DNA of 64,000 bases from Rapana venosa (Eukaryota; Mollusca; Gastropoda; Neogastropoda; Muricidae), in assembly GCA_028751875.1 (NCBI GenBank), contig CM054159.1:15781750-15845749 (forward strand), given 5' to 3'. The position numbers and the translations under genes were made by a program. Positions 46,093-58,249 of the stretch are shown in pieces. Under the pieces are notes generated by a model. The model did no database searches. It saw only the letters and a program-made list of their open reading frames with translations, and had not been told where the DNA came from. How positions within the stretch are numbered: the first letter of the stretch is position 1; each line of letters opens with the position of its first letter.

Positions 46093-47612
46093 GTGTGTGT
46101 GAAGGGGGGAACGGTGCTTTTAAAAAAAAATTTTTTTTGTTTGTTTGTTTTTTGGGGTTTTTTATGGGGTTTTTTTTTCATTTGGATTTGTTTGTTGTTG
46201 TTGTTTTTTCTTGTTTTTTGATTGTTTATTTGGAAGGGTTGTTTTTGTCTTCGTTTTTGTTGTTGTTGTTTAGTCTTTTTTTCTTTTCTTTTCTTCTTTT
46301 TTTTTTCTTTTTTCTTTGTTTGTTTGTTTGCTTTTTTTTTTTTTTTGGGGGGGGGGTTCTGGGGGTTGTTTTGTTCTTTTGCTCGTCTGGGATTGTTTGT
46401 TTGTATGTTTGTTTTTCATCTTCTCTCTTTCCTTTATAATTTTTTTTTTCCTTTGCGTTTCTGCTTGAAGTATGAGTAATGAGTGCTTTTTTAAATGTGT
46501 CCCATGGGCGGGGACTGATGTAAAAAGAATACATGTATACTTTTTTTTCTCCTGGAAAAAAAGACTTTGTTTTCGTTTAGCTTCAATGTGTAGATGTTTC
46601 TTTTATGACTTTATTGGCTTTTTCCCCCTTCTTTATTATGTGATTGTATGGTATTGCACTTATTTTTTACCATGACATTCAATTTTGCATGAGCTTAATC
46701 TAAAAGTGTTTGTGTGATCGTTCTTTGTGTATCTGAGTATTACATAATTGTAATACACGCTCAAACAAATACAAAACACAAACACAAACACCACCACACA
46801 CACACACCACACACACACACACACTCTACACACACACACACCACAACACACACACTCACTCACTCACTCACCCAACATATTCTCTCCCTAACGACTGTCT
46901 AGTTTTAATTTTCTTTTGGTTTGTTTCTTGTTTTTTATTGTGGGATGTATGGGCATTAAAGTTAATTTATTATCATGAACATATAATTTGAAACGAGTAA
47001 ATCTAAAATGAGTGTTGATGGGATCGCATACCGTTTGGGAATTATTATATTGGATATTATTCTCTGAAATACTCACAACACACACTTCTGTCTCTTCTGT
47101 CTCTGTCTTCGTCTCTTACCTTTTATCGTCTGCTTATAGTTATAGTAATCCTGATAAGGATTAATATTTTTATTTCATTTACTTATTGGACTTGCCTCTG
47201 TACTTAAGTATTTAATGAGTGCCCTATTATATATCTTATAATTTTGTTGTAACATAGTATGTGTACATTTGACAATTGTGTAGCTGTTTATCTTTATGAC
47301 TTATTAAGTTTGGTTGTGTTATTTTTTCTTGGCTTTGTTGTTGTTCTTGTTCTTGTTGTTGTTGTTTGTTGTTTTTTCTTTGTTTATTCATCTTGTGTTG
47401 GTTTGGTTTTTTCTTCTCTTTTGTTTGTTTGTTTGTTTTGGTGTGGGTTTTTTGGGGGTTGGGGGTTGGTGGGGTATTTTAGATTTTCTTTTATTTTAAT
47501 TTCTTACTTTGGGGGGGGGGGGGGGGGTTGTTGGGGGGAGCTGTTTGATAAGGGTTATTTCCCCTTGTTTTTATTGTGCGATGTTTAGTATTGGGTTGAT
47601 TATTATTTAAGA
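44483..47612. repeat. 3.1-kb block repeated at 60890-64000
   Basis: From about 45120 the two copies keep a constant offset of 16,388 (for example 45238/61626, 46222/62610, 47259/63647) and I saw no base difference through to the window edge. The first 640 bp (44483-45120 against 60890-61508) differs by many 1-2 bp indels, as expected of an unpolished end. Contents: CA tracts 44620-44725, 44998-45078, 45475-45560, 46790-46870; CT tracts 45127-45215, 45570-45595, 45622-45670, 45860-45932; GT tract 46017-46105; T-rich filler. No gene. Confidence 0.92.
44725..44891 (+). repeat. SINE family 1, body and tail, head missing
   Basis: 'gaacatcttgcgcacacgtt', 'gtaagagtaggccattgtg', 'cagatgacagaattcacaaa', 'cgcatacacacggggact' and a tail 'ataaaagaat' at 44882-44891. 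Opposite orientation to most copies. The front is replaced by a CA tract. Repeated at 61115-61281. Confidence 0.75.
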
Positions 47613-48385
47613 TGTATCCCTAAACGGGGGGGGACTGGATGTAAAAAGCACATGTGTGCTTATTCATTATCCTCGAAAAAAAAAGATATTGTCATTGTCA
47701 TGTCATTGTCTTCTCTCTCTTACACACACACACAACACACACACACACACACACACAACACACACACACCCACACCACACACACACACACACACAACACA
47801 CAACAACCACACACACACACACAAGTAGTCTGCTTGATGAAAACTATTGACTGTGTTGATTAGCAGACTATATTACTTCACCAGAGACTCTTGATCTGAA
47901 CAGTTGGTTTTAGAGACAAATTTTGCTATAGATTTTCCAAGAATCTATACTTTATTATTGTATCTACGGCTTGTGATGTCATCGTCCTTGTTTAGAGCTT
48001 TATATGAATACGTGTATTGTGTAGTGATCGTTATGTTTTGAAAAAAAAAGAGAAGTTTGTTGTATTTTCTTTATCCAAATTATTTACTCTTTAATGTACG
48101 TTGTGGTTTACTTTGATCTCCATTTAGTGTATGAGTATATAAAGGGGGACTGATTTTATACTGTGTTGGATAGACAGATCGAGTTTTTTGCAAATCAGAG
48201 CTGCTTTTGAAATTGACCTGTAGTATGTTTCGTTTTTATTGGGTGTTCCTTCATTTCATGTTATACTCTCCTGTTTTGATTATTGAATAGAAAACCTACT
48301 AAACGTGGTCTTCTATTTTGATAGTTTTTAAACGCACAGATACACGAAAAATGTTATACATAATTAGCAAATCATTCCTGAATAT
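47613..48385. other. non-coding, SINE tail fragment and CA tract
   Basis: 47615-47690 is a family-1 SINE 3' piece ('ggactggatgtaaaaagc', 'attcattatcctcga'). CA tract 47719-47823. A perfect 9-bp inverted repeat lies at 47826-47834 and 47862-47870. No gene. Confidence 0.5.
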
Positions 48386-48389
48386 CTTA

Positions 48390-51310
48390 TGTCTCTAACC
48401 TTTCAGACAACGTGGCCAAAAAAAACAGGGCCGAGTAGGCTACTCTGAAATATCAAAACAGGTGCAACAACATAAAAGATGAACATTTGCAACATACTAT
48501 ACAACAGTGGAATCAGTTTCTTTTGTTTTGCTAGCTGAATCCCGACCTTTCTCCAATGTTACAGTTGACACCATGAATATTCCGGGTATCAATCATCCGT
48601 GAAAGATCCTCACATACCCAAGTCCACGGTTACTTAATATATAGCCGCCTCGCTCAGTTGTAAAGCAATTTATAACCTTGGGTTTATGACATTGAATCCT
48701 GTGGATTGAAAAAAATTAAAACACAATAGACCATATTATAGGATTTATATATAGAAATCCTTCAGAAACCAGGACTGGCTAGAATAATTCAACTCCCTTT
48801 TTGGACGATGTAATACTTTTAAACAATGAAACAATTATTCTTGGGATTTTAACTAGACTTATTAAAACCTAAACAAAATGGAGCCAACATTATATTTTTG
48901 GCCGTTAGAAAACAACTAATAGATAGAACCAACTCGGATAAACAAATAAACTCTAGATCATTTAATAGATATATCTACACTACTAACAACAACAACACAT
49001 AACAGAAGTATGTCTCCCTCATATGTGATGCAGTGATCAAATCCAGTGTGCTTTACTGGTTTAAAAATCGTATCAAATACCTAAAGTAGGCTAAAGCTAT
49101 TTTTTACAGGAACTTTAAAAACTTTAAGAGAGATTTCCTTTCAGACTTGGACAAACTCGCCTTTACATGACATATAACCAAATCGAGCCCTGATGAAGCT
49201 CGCTGAATTTTGGTTTAGGACATTTACTTCAGTATAGGACAAACATGCCTTTCATAAAAAATTAGAGTTTAAAAAAAAATCAAAACCACCTTGGATAACA
49301 AAAGACTATAGAATCGGAAAATTACACCTAAGAGACATTGAAACACTATGGTTCAAATAAGCAGTTAGCGCACAAAGTAACAAAGTAACTTACTAAAACG
49401 CAACTAAAACGTGATTACATTCAAAAGTTTGTTAATTAAACTACCGACTCTCGACAAGTAAGGAAGCCATCAATACATTATGTAATAACCTATTATCAAA
49501 ATGTTCAACAGACACAGTTAAAAGATATATCAGCTGTGGAATTGAACAACCACTTCTCAAACATTGCCCACCAATAGGACTATCAAATGACAAGTCAAAT
49601 GAAAATGATCTCCATTACTTAGAACAATATATCGAATCAAAAGAAATAAAAGTCCCATTTAAAACTACTGCCAAGACAATCAAGCACGTCTTGGAAAGCC
49701 TGTGTCTCTTCAAAATAAGTTTCAGAACACGTGGTGTAGACAATCTAGATGGAAGGACTCATTAAACTTTGTGGTCAAGTTATTGCTGGAACACTGACAT
49801 ACTTGGTTTAACTTGTGCATAGAGAAAAACACTGTCCTGTCATATTTAAAAAAGGCAAAAATCATACCAGTCCACAAATCAGGCGATACTGCATGTACTT
49901 CAAATTACTGACAATTTCATTCTCTCTGTTCTTATCTAAACCTTCGAAAAACATATCAAAATATCCGTATATTTACTACTTTGTACACAACAATTATTAA
50001 TGAAGATCAGTCAGGTTTTCGTAAAAACTATTCTGTCACACAACTCTTACACAAATTACGACAGTCTCCTACACAACTTCAATGAAAATAAATATAAATC
50101 CTTTTTTTGTTGACTTTGATAAAGCATTTGATGTATCAATCATTCCTATTATTGCCGTTAAATTCACTTGTGATAAAACTAACACCAGAAAAGGATAAAT
50201 CTTTGAAAAGCTTTTTGTCGAATAGGCAGCAGCTATTAGTAACTGCAAAAAATCAAATCAGAACTCAGTACTATTAAAACATGGTAGTACACAGGGTAAT
50301 ATTGGGTCATTCTATTTTCAATTATGTAAAGATTACTCAATTTAGAATGTAGCTTGTGAAATGTTTGCTGATGACACATCCCTCTATTGTATGATTCTGA
50401 CCAAAGACTTACAATCAAACTTCAAACAATATTGACAGATTGGTTATTGGACTCAGCTAAAAACATATGTCCCTAATACGGAAAAAAACTAGTATATGTA
50501 TGTACTACCAAGACAAAAGAGACAAAAAAGAATGATAAATTCCAACCTCTGTTGTATAGGTGAAAGGTAATTGAAGAAGTTGACTCCCACACCAATTCTG
50601 GTGTAATTATGACAAATATCTTACTTTGACTGACATGTGATGAGCTAGGAAACGTCCTTTCTAACAAGCTACTTCAGTTATCAAAAATATACATTTTCTG
50701 ATTAACACTCTCGCAAACTCTTTTTTTTTGCGGCCGTATTTATTCCTTTAGTTGATATGCTTCATCTCCTTTGGGACAGCTGAAGTGATACAATTTAAAT
50801 TGATTTTAGATGATATAAAGAGCACTTGAAATTGTTCCTACTAAAATCAAGATCCCTAACCATCAAGATTATAAGAAACAATATCCTAACCTTCAAAACA
50901 GACTTTATCAAAATAAAGCTCTATTTGTCCAGAAAATGTTGTCAATGGAAATGCCCTCAAAGATCACCAATAGCTTCAAAAATCAATGAAACACTGACAT
51001 AATCATCTACTCAACATTTCCGAGACACAGAAATACTTCTTTACAAAACAAAGCTTCTTGTACTCAGGTAGTGACTTATGGGACAAGCTCCCAAAACGCT
51101 TAAAATGTTTTATCAAAACAAAATTCAGTTCAAGACACAGCTAAAAAGCAATCTAAAGCAAGAATGCCTATGGAACTGACTTTAAGGCGAAATGCAACCA
51201 TGATTAATACGGCAATAAAATCCGACTTCTTAATTTACCAGCACTATGGTATACTCCTTACATACATAAAAAATTCAAGTATGTTTACGTGACTAGAAAT
51301 TTCTACGTCC
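48390..51310 (+). pseudogene. decayed non-LTR retrotransposon (APE endonuclease + reverse transcriptase)
   Basis: Several frames carry fragments of one LINE ORF2 in the right order. The endonuclease part has 'attcttgggattttaac' near 48837-48853, an ILGDFN motif with one base lost, and a RNFKNF-like segment near 49105. The reverse transcriptase part has EDQSGFRKNYSVTQ near 50000-50045, a VDFDKAFDV motif near 50105-50135 and the catalytic FADDTSLYC at 50364-50390. Downstream come an R-KLFF-like segment near 50705, NKALFVQKMLS near 50910-50945 and SGSDLWDKLPKRL at 51064-51102. Frameshifts and stops are frequent, so it is inactive. Motifs suggest an APE-type clade (Jockey/CR1-like range), but I cannot assign the clade. 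It belongs to the unique 13-kb part between the repeated blocks. Confidence 0.85.
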
Positions 51311-51446
51311 CACACGGTATATAGTTATGAAAGACGTAAGAGTAATCTATGCAAGCTGTAAATAATTGCAAGGTTGTAACACGTGGAAAGGAGGATAATT
51401 TTTTAAAAATATATTTATGGTAGACTGATAGCGTGATAGTGTGTCT

Positions 51447-51478
<32 letters not shown>

Positions 51479-52550
51479 ATCTCTCTCTCTCTCCTTCCTC
51501 TCCTATCCTTCCATGCCCTTTGTCTTGTCTAATTAAATAGATGGGGGGTGGGGTTCGGTGGGGCGTGTAGATTTTTTATCGTGGATGTTGTTTTTATTGC
51601 AGTTAGAGATGAGATTTATTTGTACTATTATAGGCGATCTGTTTTAGTTTGAAATTGTTTTAGTTGATATCCAGTTGATTATGAGCTTTTGATTCGGCGA
51701 TCGTATAGCGGGTTTCTACTTGTTGAATAATTGGGTACTTTAAAATTATTTAATTATCTATTTGATTGTAAGGGTTTTACCCTTCCCCTTGATACTCTCC
51801 CCACCCCATCTTTTCCAATGTTTTCTGTTATCATTCGTTATGTTGTTGTCTATGGTGATGGGGATCATTTTATATATTGTTGTTATGAGTGATGGGTGAT
51901 TGTGTTATAATTGTATCTATATTTTAATTAATCATTTATTGTTAATCTTTATTTGATCTCTTACTTTGATTGTTATTGCTGTGAATATGTCATTTTTTTA
52001 AAAGCGCTATTTGAAAAGTTATAGGCATAAAAAAGCAACGGTTTTGCTGGGTGGTAGGAGGAGTGGAGGAGGTCATTGAAGGTATATTGTCATTAATGGA
52101 CGGGAAATGCCAGTATTTTCTAACGTTTTATTTCCTGTCCCTTTTTAATTATCTAAAAGTATAAACGTGAAAAGAATGGATGAAACAGTAGGTTGAAGTT
52201 AATTTGTTTTGTCTGACGTTTATGATTTTCTTTTTTTTTATTCTTATAAAACATTTTTAATTAAATGTGTGTGTGGAGGTTGTGCGCGCACGCGCTAGGT
52301 GTGCATGAGTTATGTGTGAATGGTGTATAGTATGTGTGGTAATTTGTATTTTCAATGTATTTCCTTATCGATTTTTTCCTCTTTTTTTTTTACTGGTTGA
52401 ATTTAATGGTAAAACGATGCAATAATGTTGTGTCTTTGTATAATCATTACGAAATTTGTCTTAGATAGAGGGCTTGATGAAAAAAAGCAAATGCATTAGC
52501 TTATTCAATGTACATCTGGAAATAAAATTTTGACTTGACTTGATTTGACA
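51311..52550 (+). repeat. possible LINE 3' untranslated region with (TTGAC)n tail
   Basis: CT tract at 51444-51495, AT-rich sequence, then 'ggaaataaaattttgacttg' ending in TTGAC-type repeats at 52532-52550. The short tandem tail after AATAAA is what non-LTR 3' ends often look like. Whether it belongs to the preceding LINE or to another element is inference. Confidence 0.4.
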
Positions 52551-52574
52551 CACACACACACAAAACACACCAAC

Positions 52575-52920
52575 ACCTAAGGGGGACGGGATTAGCCTCA
52601 AGTTTAGTGTTAGAATATTAAGTTTGTTTTCCGTTTCAAGGGGATAATTTCCCCTGGAGTTAACATCAGTTTAGACTCCACTTTCCCCAAAATTTTCTTC
52701 GGATGTGACAATGAACCGAGGACCTTGTGTTCAAACGCTATGCAGAACATTCTTGCGATACGCTAATACTGTTCCACTGTTCGTAGGTGTAGGCCATTGT
52801 GTGTAGCCAATGTGTGCAAGTGGGAACAGATGACAAAAATTTACAAAACCGCATACACACGGGGATGGATAAACAAGTACATAAGGGCTTAATTTTATTT
52901 ATCCTCGATATAAAGAATTA
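52575..52920 (+). repeat. tRNA-derived SINE (family 1), plus orientation
   Basis: 'gggacgggattagcctcaag' at about 52584-52603 is the head (A-box side), the B box is lost, then 'agttaacatcagtttagact', 'ggatgtgacaatgaaccgag', 'gtgtaggccattgtgtg' and 'caaaaccgcatacacacg', ending 'atcctcgatataaagaatt' near 52919. One of the few copies in this orientation. Confidence 0.75.
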
Positions 52921-55685
52921 AAAACATAGAAAATTAAATGTAGGCCTTTCGGGAGTAGAAAATTATTGAAGAGAAGGGGGGGGGGGTGGTAGATCGGTGA
53001 CAGGATATAAAGATTGTATGGGTTACTATATCGAGGTAGGGGTACCAGCAGAGGGTTAAGTATCAAAATTTTACATTTCACTTTTTATATGACTGGACTC
53101 GGAAACAAGGGCCAGCTTTATTTTATAAAGTTGAAATTTCAGTATGGTTGATTAACTAGCAGTTTATTGATCAGAACTCCAACCTGCCACTACAAAAAAG
53201 GGATAAGTGATGTCTTGCAGAGGCGCTAATGGATGCTAGCAGGTTGGACTGTGGCTTGAAGTCACAGTCACCGGATTGAGGAAAACAGGCCAAGAGTGTT
53301 ACCAAAACACCAGAGTGGAGAGAGCATTGCAGGTTGGCCACTGGTGGGGGGTGTGATGGCCCGCCTCAAACGTCGATGGTTCCTTGACCCTTTTAAAGAG
53401 GATGCTGGGCTTGTTTGACATCCCTGTGAATTTTAGCCTGTCTATCGGGAGGCTGTGGGGAAAGGGAAGTTACTGTGGGTAACCTATTAAATAGGTTTTA
53501 CACACTTTATCAAAACATCCCGTTTCTGAGACAGTACCAGGAAAGACGCGTTTTCATTCCGTTCTCCTGTCTCACATATGCATTGAAAAATGATAAAAAA
53601 AATAACTTTGTACCACAAAAAGGTGTTAGTTTGGGTTTTTTTTATTCTCTTTTAAAGTTTTGGTTTATTAGTAGTACTTCTATAATTGTTTATTCATATT
53701 AATAGGCATTGCATACTCTCTTTCACACTCTCCTCTGTGGTGTTCTATATAAACATTTGTGAAAATTTTGACATGTGCATATTAATTTGCCATATTAGTG
53801 TGTTGCAAGGAGTGGCTTGCTTCCATCTTGTGTGTTAGAGCATCAGAGGTCTATACGAATGTAGGCGGCGGGCGTGTGTGTGTGTCTGTTTTTTTGTTTG
53901 TGCGATGTGTGTGTCTGTGTGTTTGTGCTTTTCATAATTATGTGCGGTATGTGTGTATGTGTGTGTGGTATTGTGTCTGTTTGTGTATTTTCATATTGCG
54001 AGCGTGTGTGTTGCGTGTGTTCTGACTGTTGTCTAAAGTTTTTCATATGTGAGAGATAGGTAAAGGGGCATTCAAGCTCCTTTGCCGCCCCCGAATAATT
54101 TTACCAAACCTCTGCATCTTGAGCTGATTTGTCTGTCCGCCTCATTGGACTCAAAAACTGCGGGCATTTTAGTAAAATAGGCAACAATCTTGAATTGCCT
54201 TTTCCCTATCTCTCTACTAAAAATTGAAATGTTAATACTAATTTATTTATGATGGGTTAAAACATAAAATTATGGGAATTTATGCTATACTGGTCACAGA
54301 AAAAGAGTTTGCAAGAGGAGAAAGAAATGGTGGTAGGAGACACACACTGTCAGCTGCTTGAATGACACACAGACACGCCAATAGGCTTTGTAGCTGAATA
54401 ACGAGATTTCAATAAGGTAGCGCTAGGTGTTCCCGCCACCGGAAGAACATATATAGACCATGTACTTACCTGTCCCAACCCAAAGACTAGATAGAATCGC
54501 TGATTAGTAACAGTGGACGACATTTCGTCAGAACTCTATGTTGTTAGGCAACCTGATCGCTAGCTGTCTTGTTTCATTCCCAGTGTGACGCTGTGTGCAG
54601 TGATGACGGTGCGAGCTTTTCATAAAAAAAGTGTTTGATTTATTCTTACCTGTACCTTGCTTGTTTGTTAGGTAATGTCTGATATTTCGTCAGAATCAGA
54701 ACAACCTCTCACCTACCTAAAACACAGGATTCTGGAGCTTCTCAATGCAGATTATGCGTAATGTCAGGTGCTGTGCCCCTAACGAAAATGATGTGGTTCT
54801 AAAAATAGAAACGGTTACATGTAAGCGGTGGATCTGTCTGACTGCCCATGACTTTGTATAATAGTGTATATACGTTTTTCACTGCTTCAATTGCACTGCT
54901 TCGTGCCCATCGTTCATTCACCTGTAAAAGCCTGCACTGCACTGCTTCCTGATTGGCTGAATGACTCGCCGTGAGGCGCTCGCCTAGTGCACACACAGCC
55001 ACACAGCCAGATGATTCATACAATGTAGTATGTGTTTCTGGCTGCATGTTCTTGTGTGTTTAAAAAATAAGCTATTGGGTTTTACACTACACAGTATTTA
55101 GTCGGCTGGTCTGTTTTGAGTATTAGTTTACTATGCTTTGAGCTTCTGAGTTTTAGTTTTATTCTTTCTCTTTCTTTCCGTCTGTAAGTAACATCATTCT
55201 CCCGAAGGCATTAATTGAAATCCATCTCTGTCTTTCATGTGAAAAATTCAACGACCTTGATTTGTTCACAGGTATCTTTTAATCTGCTATTATATTTTTG
55301 TGTCAGCAACCAAACAGTATTGTGCATGTCTCCCGCTGAAAGCGTGCTTAGACAAACTATTCCTTTTCTTACAATGTCACGCCTGCTGAGCAGTGTCTAT
55401 TAAGAAAAGGGTTCGCCTATTTCAAAGAGCCTGTAATAGTATTCTAAACACTCGCTTGGCCTGTCAGGTGATGACTATAATTATATCTCATATTGTCCAA
55501 ATAAAATTTTCTCTCTCTGTCTATGTTTTATGTTGTGTAGTGTGGACAGAATATAACAAGGAACTCGAAATGATTTTTGTACAGGTTTGTAATTAAATCA
55601 AACAAATACAGTCTATGCACAAGCCAGTCTGACCGCATATCTAGTGAGCAGTGTGCTTCCTTGTGTAGAAAACTTAGCTGGTCCA
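52921..55685. other. clean, apparently single-copy non-coding sequence
   Basis: 52945-53025 carries the boundary-type repeat noted at 44450. GT-rich tract at 53868-54020. 'atttcgtcagaa' occurs at 54524-54535 and 54687-54698. 54900-55035 on the minus strand has an 82-codon open frame with no recognised family. No splice-supported exon seen. The left edge of the viral-like element may lie here, but I found no terminal inverted repeat. Confidence 0.5.
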
Positions 55686-55689
55686 TTAG

Positions 55690-57000
55690 TAACTATTTCT
55701 TTTAGTCTATTTCCCTATGTTGAGATGTGCATCCATCATACTAATAGATATATTTTTATGGGGCTCATCATTTTTCTTGCTCTTTCCTCTATTTGTTAGT
55801 TTATTCCTTCTGAGCGTTTTCAATGCGTTTCTGAACCATGCAGCTTTATCATCATCTGTTGATCTTAAGTTCAACCCACAAAGGCTATTTAGATGTTAGG
55901 TATTCATTAAGCCTAACAGTATGTTGATGTAAAGATTTGCTTGAAACCTGTTGTGGTATTTAGCTATCTTTGTGTTGACCAGAACCAAAAGTATTTCTAC
56001 CTCATCAAAATGTTGATGTGGTATATAGCAAGAGATAGTGTTGATTTGTTGCCCCTCTATAGTACATGTTAAATGTTTAATACCGGGATTAATAAACCTC
56101 TCAACTTAAATCTGGAAAGGGGGTGGCTGGTCTTCAAACAGCCATTAATATTCTTTTAATGATTTGCCGGTCGCGTGTCAGATTTATGTTCCACACAGTA
56201 TCTGCTTTACTCTTCATTTATTGTACTATGGTTAAGCACTCTTATAATAGATAGGCAAGCCTTGTCTGATATTGCTGTGTGCAATCAGAGTGCAAGTCTG
56301 GGTGATTGACACATCATACTCTAAAGATATACCAGTTATTGTGTACTTTGGTCCTGGGTCACTTGATGTAATAACACGAGCACTTTTGTCATTAAAGGTC
56401 AGCTCTATGCCAGTCTGTCTCTGTCTGAGTGGCCCTGATAGTAAGGCATGTGAGGCTGAGCAGTTCAAAAGTCAAGAGGAATACAAAACCTGTTCTTACC
56501 ATAGGCTTTTTTGCTATGGCAGCTTCTTTTTCCTGTTTTCCTTATCAGCAGAACCTACTATGTGTTTTAGTCCCTCATAATCTGTATGCCTGTAAGAAGA
56601 TCATCTCTTTTTTCTTTTGTCATCCATAAATCAGTATAGATCAAGTATATGTCAGCATTGTTCAATGACTGTATTCCCTGCCTTCTGCTTGAACACTAAT
56701 CTTTTTTAATATTAGCCCTACCTAAGTTTGCTACACACTTCTGTTTGGATCATCTTCAGACTCTAGTTCAATCTGAAAAGCATAAGCCTAGTTTGTCCCT
56801 GGAAACATGACATCATCTTTTCCTAAATTAGGAAACCTTACAGTCAGAATCTGATTTTCATCATAGTGGAGGGGGTGTTTGTAATAACCGATGTCTGTCT
56901 GTTTCCTTTAATGCCTAAGGGATCTTTTAAAACGTCTGTATGGATCAAGGATTGCTCCAAATGTTTGTTCTGCACCATCTTTTTTCATATACGTTAGCGA
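55690..57000 (-). pseudogene. Polinton/adintovirus-like major capsid protein relic
   Basis: Read on the minus strand from about 56990 to 55700, fragments in three frames keep the order expected of a double-jelly-roll major capsid protein. A QTFGAILDPYRRF segment lies near 56975-56930, FPNLGKDDV near 56840, a stop-free stretch at 56468-56232 contains TGISLEYDV, WNINL is at about 56194, LRSTDDD near 55870 and MMDAHLNI at 55739-55717. The last four resemble conserved positions of capsid proteins encoded by Polintons and adintoviruses as I know the family. Length (about 435 codons) is plausible for the family. At least ten stops and several frameshifts make it dead. It faces a plus-strand gene starting at 57059 across an AT-rich spacer, a divergent arrangement. 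Family assignment is from remembered conservation, not a search. Confidence 0.68.
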
Positions 57001-57058
57001 AATAAAAAAAACAATATAGAATTTATGGTATGATATGATATAGATAGGATGATGTGTT

Positions 57059-58249
57059 TATGCCAGCTGATGATATGGTGAAGCGCAACACTGATAGCAC
57101 CCTTGATTCGTCAGAGAGAATTATTAGAAAGCAGGGGTAAAGATTTTCACACAAGTTTGGGACCAACCAATGCCCAGAAGTTACTTAGGACCATACTGAC
57201 TATGTACATGGACAACAAAGACAATCTGTATGCTATTAACTGACACAGGGCAATAAGGTTTTATTAACAAAGAAATAATCCCAATCAGTTTTTAGCAAAA
57301 AATACACTCAAGCAGAGACTAAGTGATTGCTATGCAGAGGAAAACTTGGTATTATGTGATTGCACTATACTACTAACAGACTTGCCTACACAAAGCCGTT
57401 GTCAACTACAAAATGCTGAACAAAACCTACCAAAAATATTGATAAGTCTACCGCTTGAAGGACCTGCACAGTTTTGGCAAACACAACAACGAAACTATTC
57501 TAGACGTTGGAAACTAGCTCACACAAGCAGACGAAGACACAGCACTGAAAAATAAATGATCAACCCCTTACCCAGCGAGAATAATGGGTCTCAATCAAGC
57601 ATACAGAGTTATTAGTAGAGGCGAACTGATAAATAATTTAGAAAGCTATGTGGAGGGGACTCACGCATAGCACTAGAAAGAAAAGCTAGCAGAAGGCAGA
57701 CGATGCAAATCTTGGTCCAAGAAGTAAAAGAAAGAATCACACAGCGACTAAAAAATCTGCAAGATGAACGCCCAAGCAGATTAGAGGTCTTAAACAATAA
57801 CAGACCACAACAACAATCTCAGGTTAGCAGAATAAAAGGAAACAATCACCGAATTCTTTATGAAAACAGTACATTAGCAGAAGAATCCGTTACATGTTTC
57901 GAGAGCAAGGCATTACACTTGTCAGTATAATTACAGCATTGGGTTTCGCTATTAGCACACTTGTGTATGCATGACAGGTAGCACACTTCCGCCACCACCA
58001 ACCACCACCACCTTCCCCACAAAGGCACAGGCTTGGGTTAGGAAACAACTCGGGCCACTTAGTGAGCTATTTAAAAAAATTAGCCTACAAAGATGGCAGC
58101 AGCAATTCCTGGGTATAATTGGTTCTGTTGTTAGTGGCTATTATCAACAGCAGGAAAGTTGTAGGGTTTATGCTGAACATTTATGGGCGTTACTGGTTTT
58201 AGTTGTTGGTTTTCTTCTTTCTAAAATAAAGATAAGCAAGGCCGCTTAA
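57059..58249 (+). pseudogene. viral-like protein with two hydrophobic segments, broken
   Basis: ATG at 57059 opens a short frame, followed by several interrupted ones. A Gln/Asn/Arg-rich segment is readable at 57703-57890. A frame change then gives a hydrophobic stretch, GITLVSIITALGFAISTLVYA, at about 57910-57970. A further frame (57971-58249) carries a Pro/Thr-rich linker, WVRKQLGPLSELF, GIIGSVVSGYY and a second hydrophobic segment HLWALLVLVVGFLL before the stop. I recognise the two hydrophobic segments with a proline linker as a membrane-associated protein that recurs beside capsid genes in invertebrate Polinton-like elements. Its function is unknown to me; a membrane or virion-entry role would be speculation. 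At least two frameshifts and several stops. Confidence 0.5.

Noticed and set aside
48648..48720. tRNA-like SINE head ('gccgcctcgctcagttgtaaagc')
   Set aside because: The segment lies inside the LINE endonuclease region and translates to part of it. The B box match is weak.
55393..55596. Plus-strand frame starting SIKKRVRLFQRACNSILN as a possible element gene
   Set aside because: Short, no family match, and adjacent frames are of similar length by chance.
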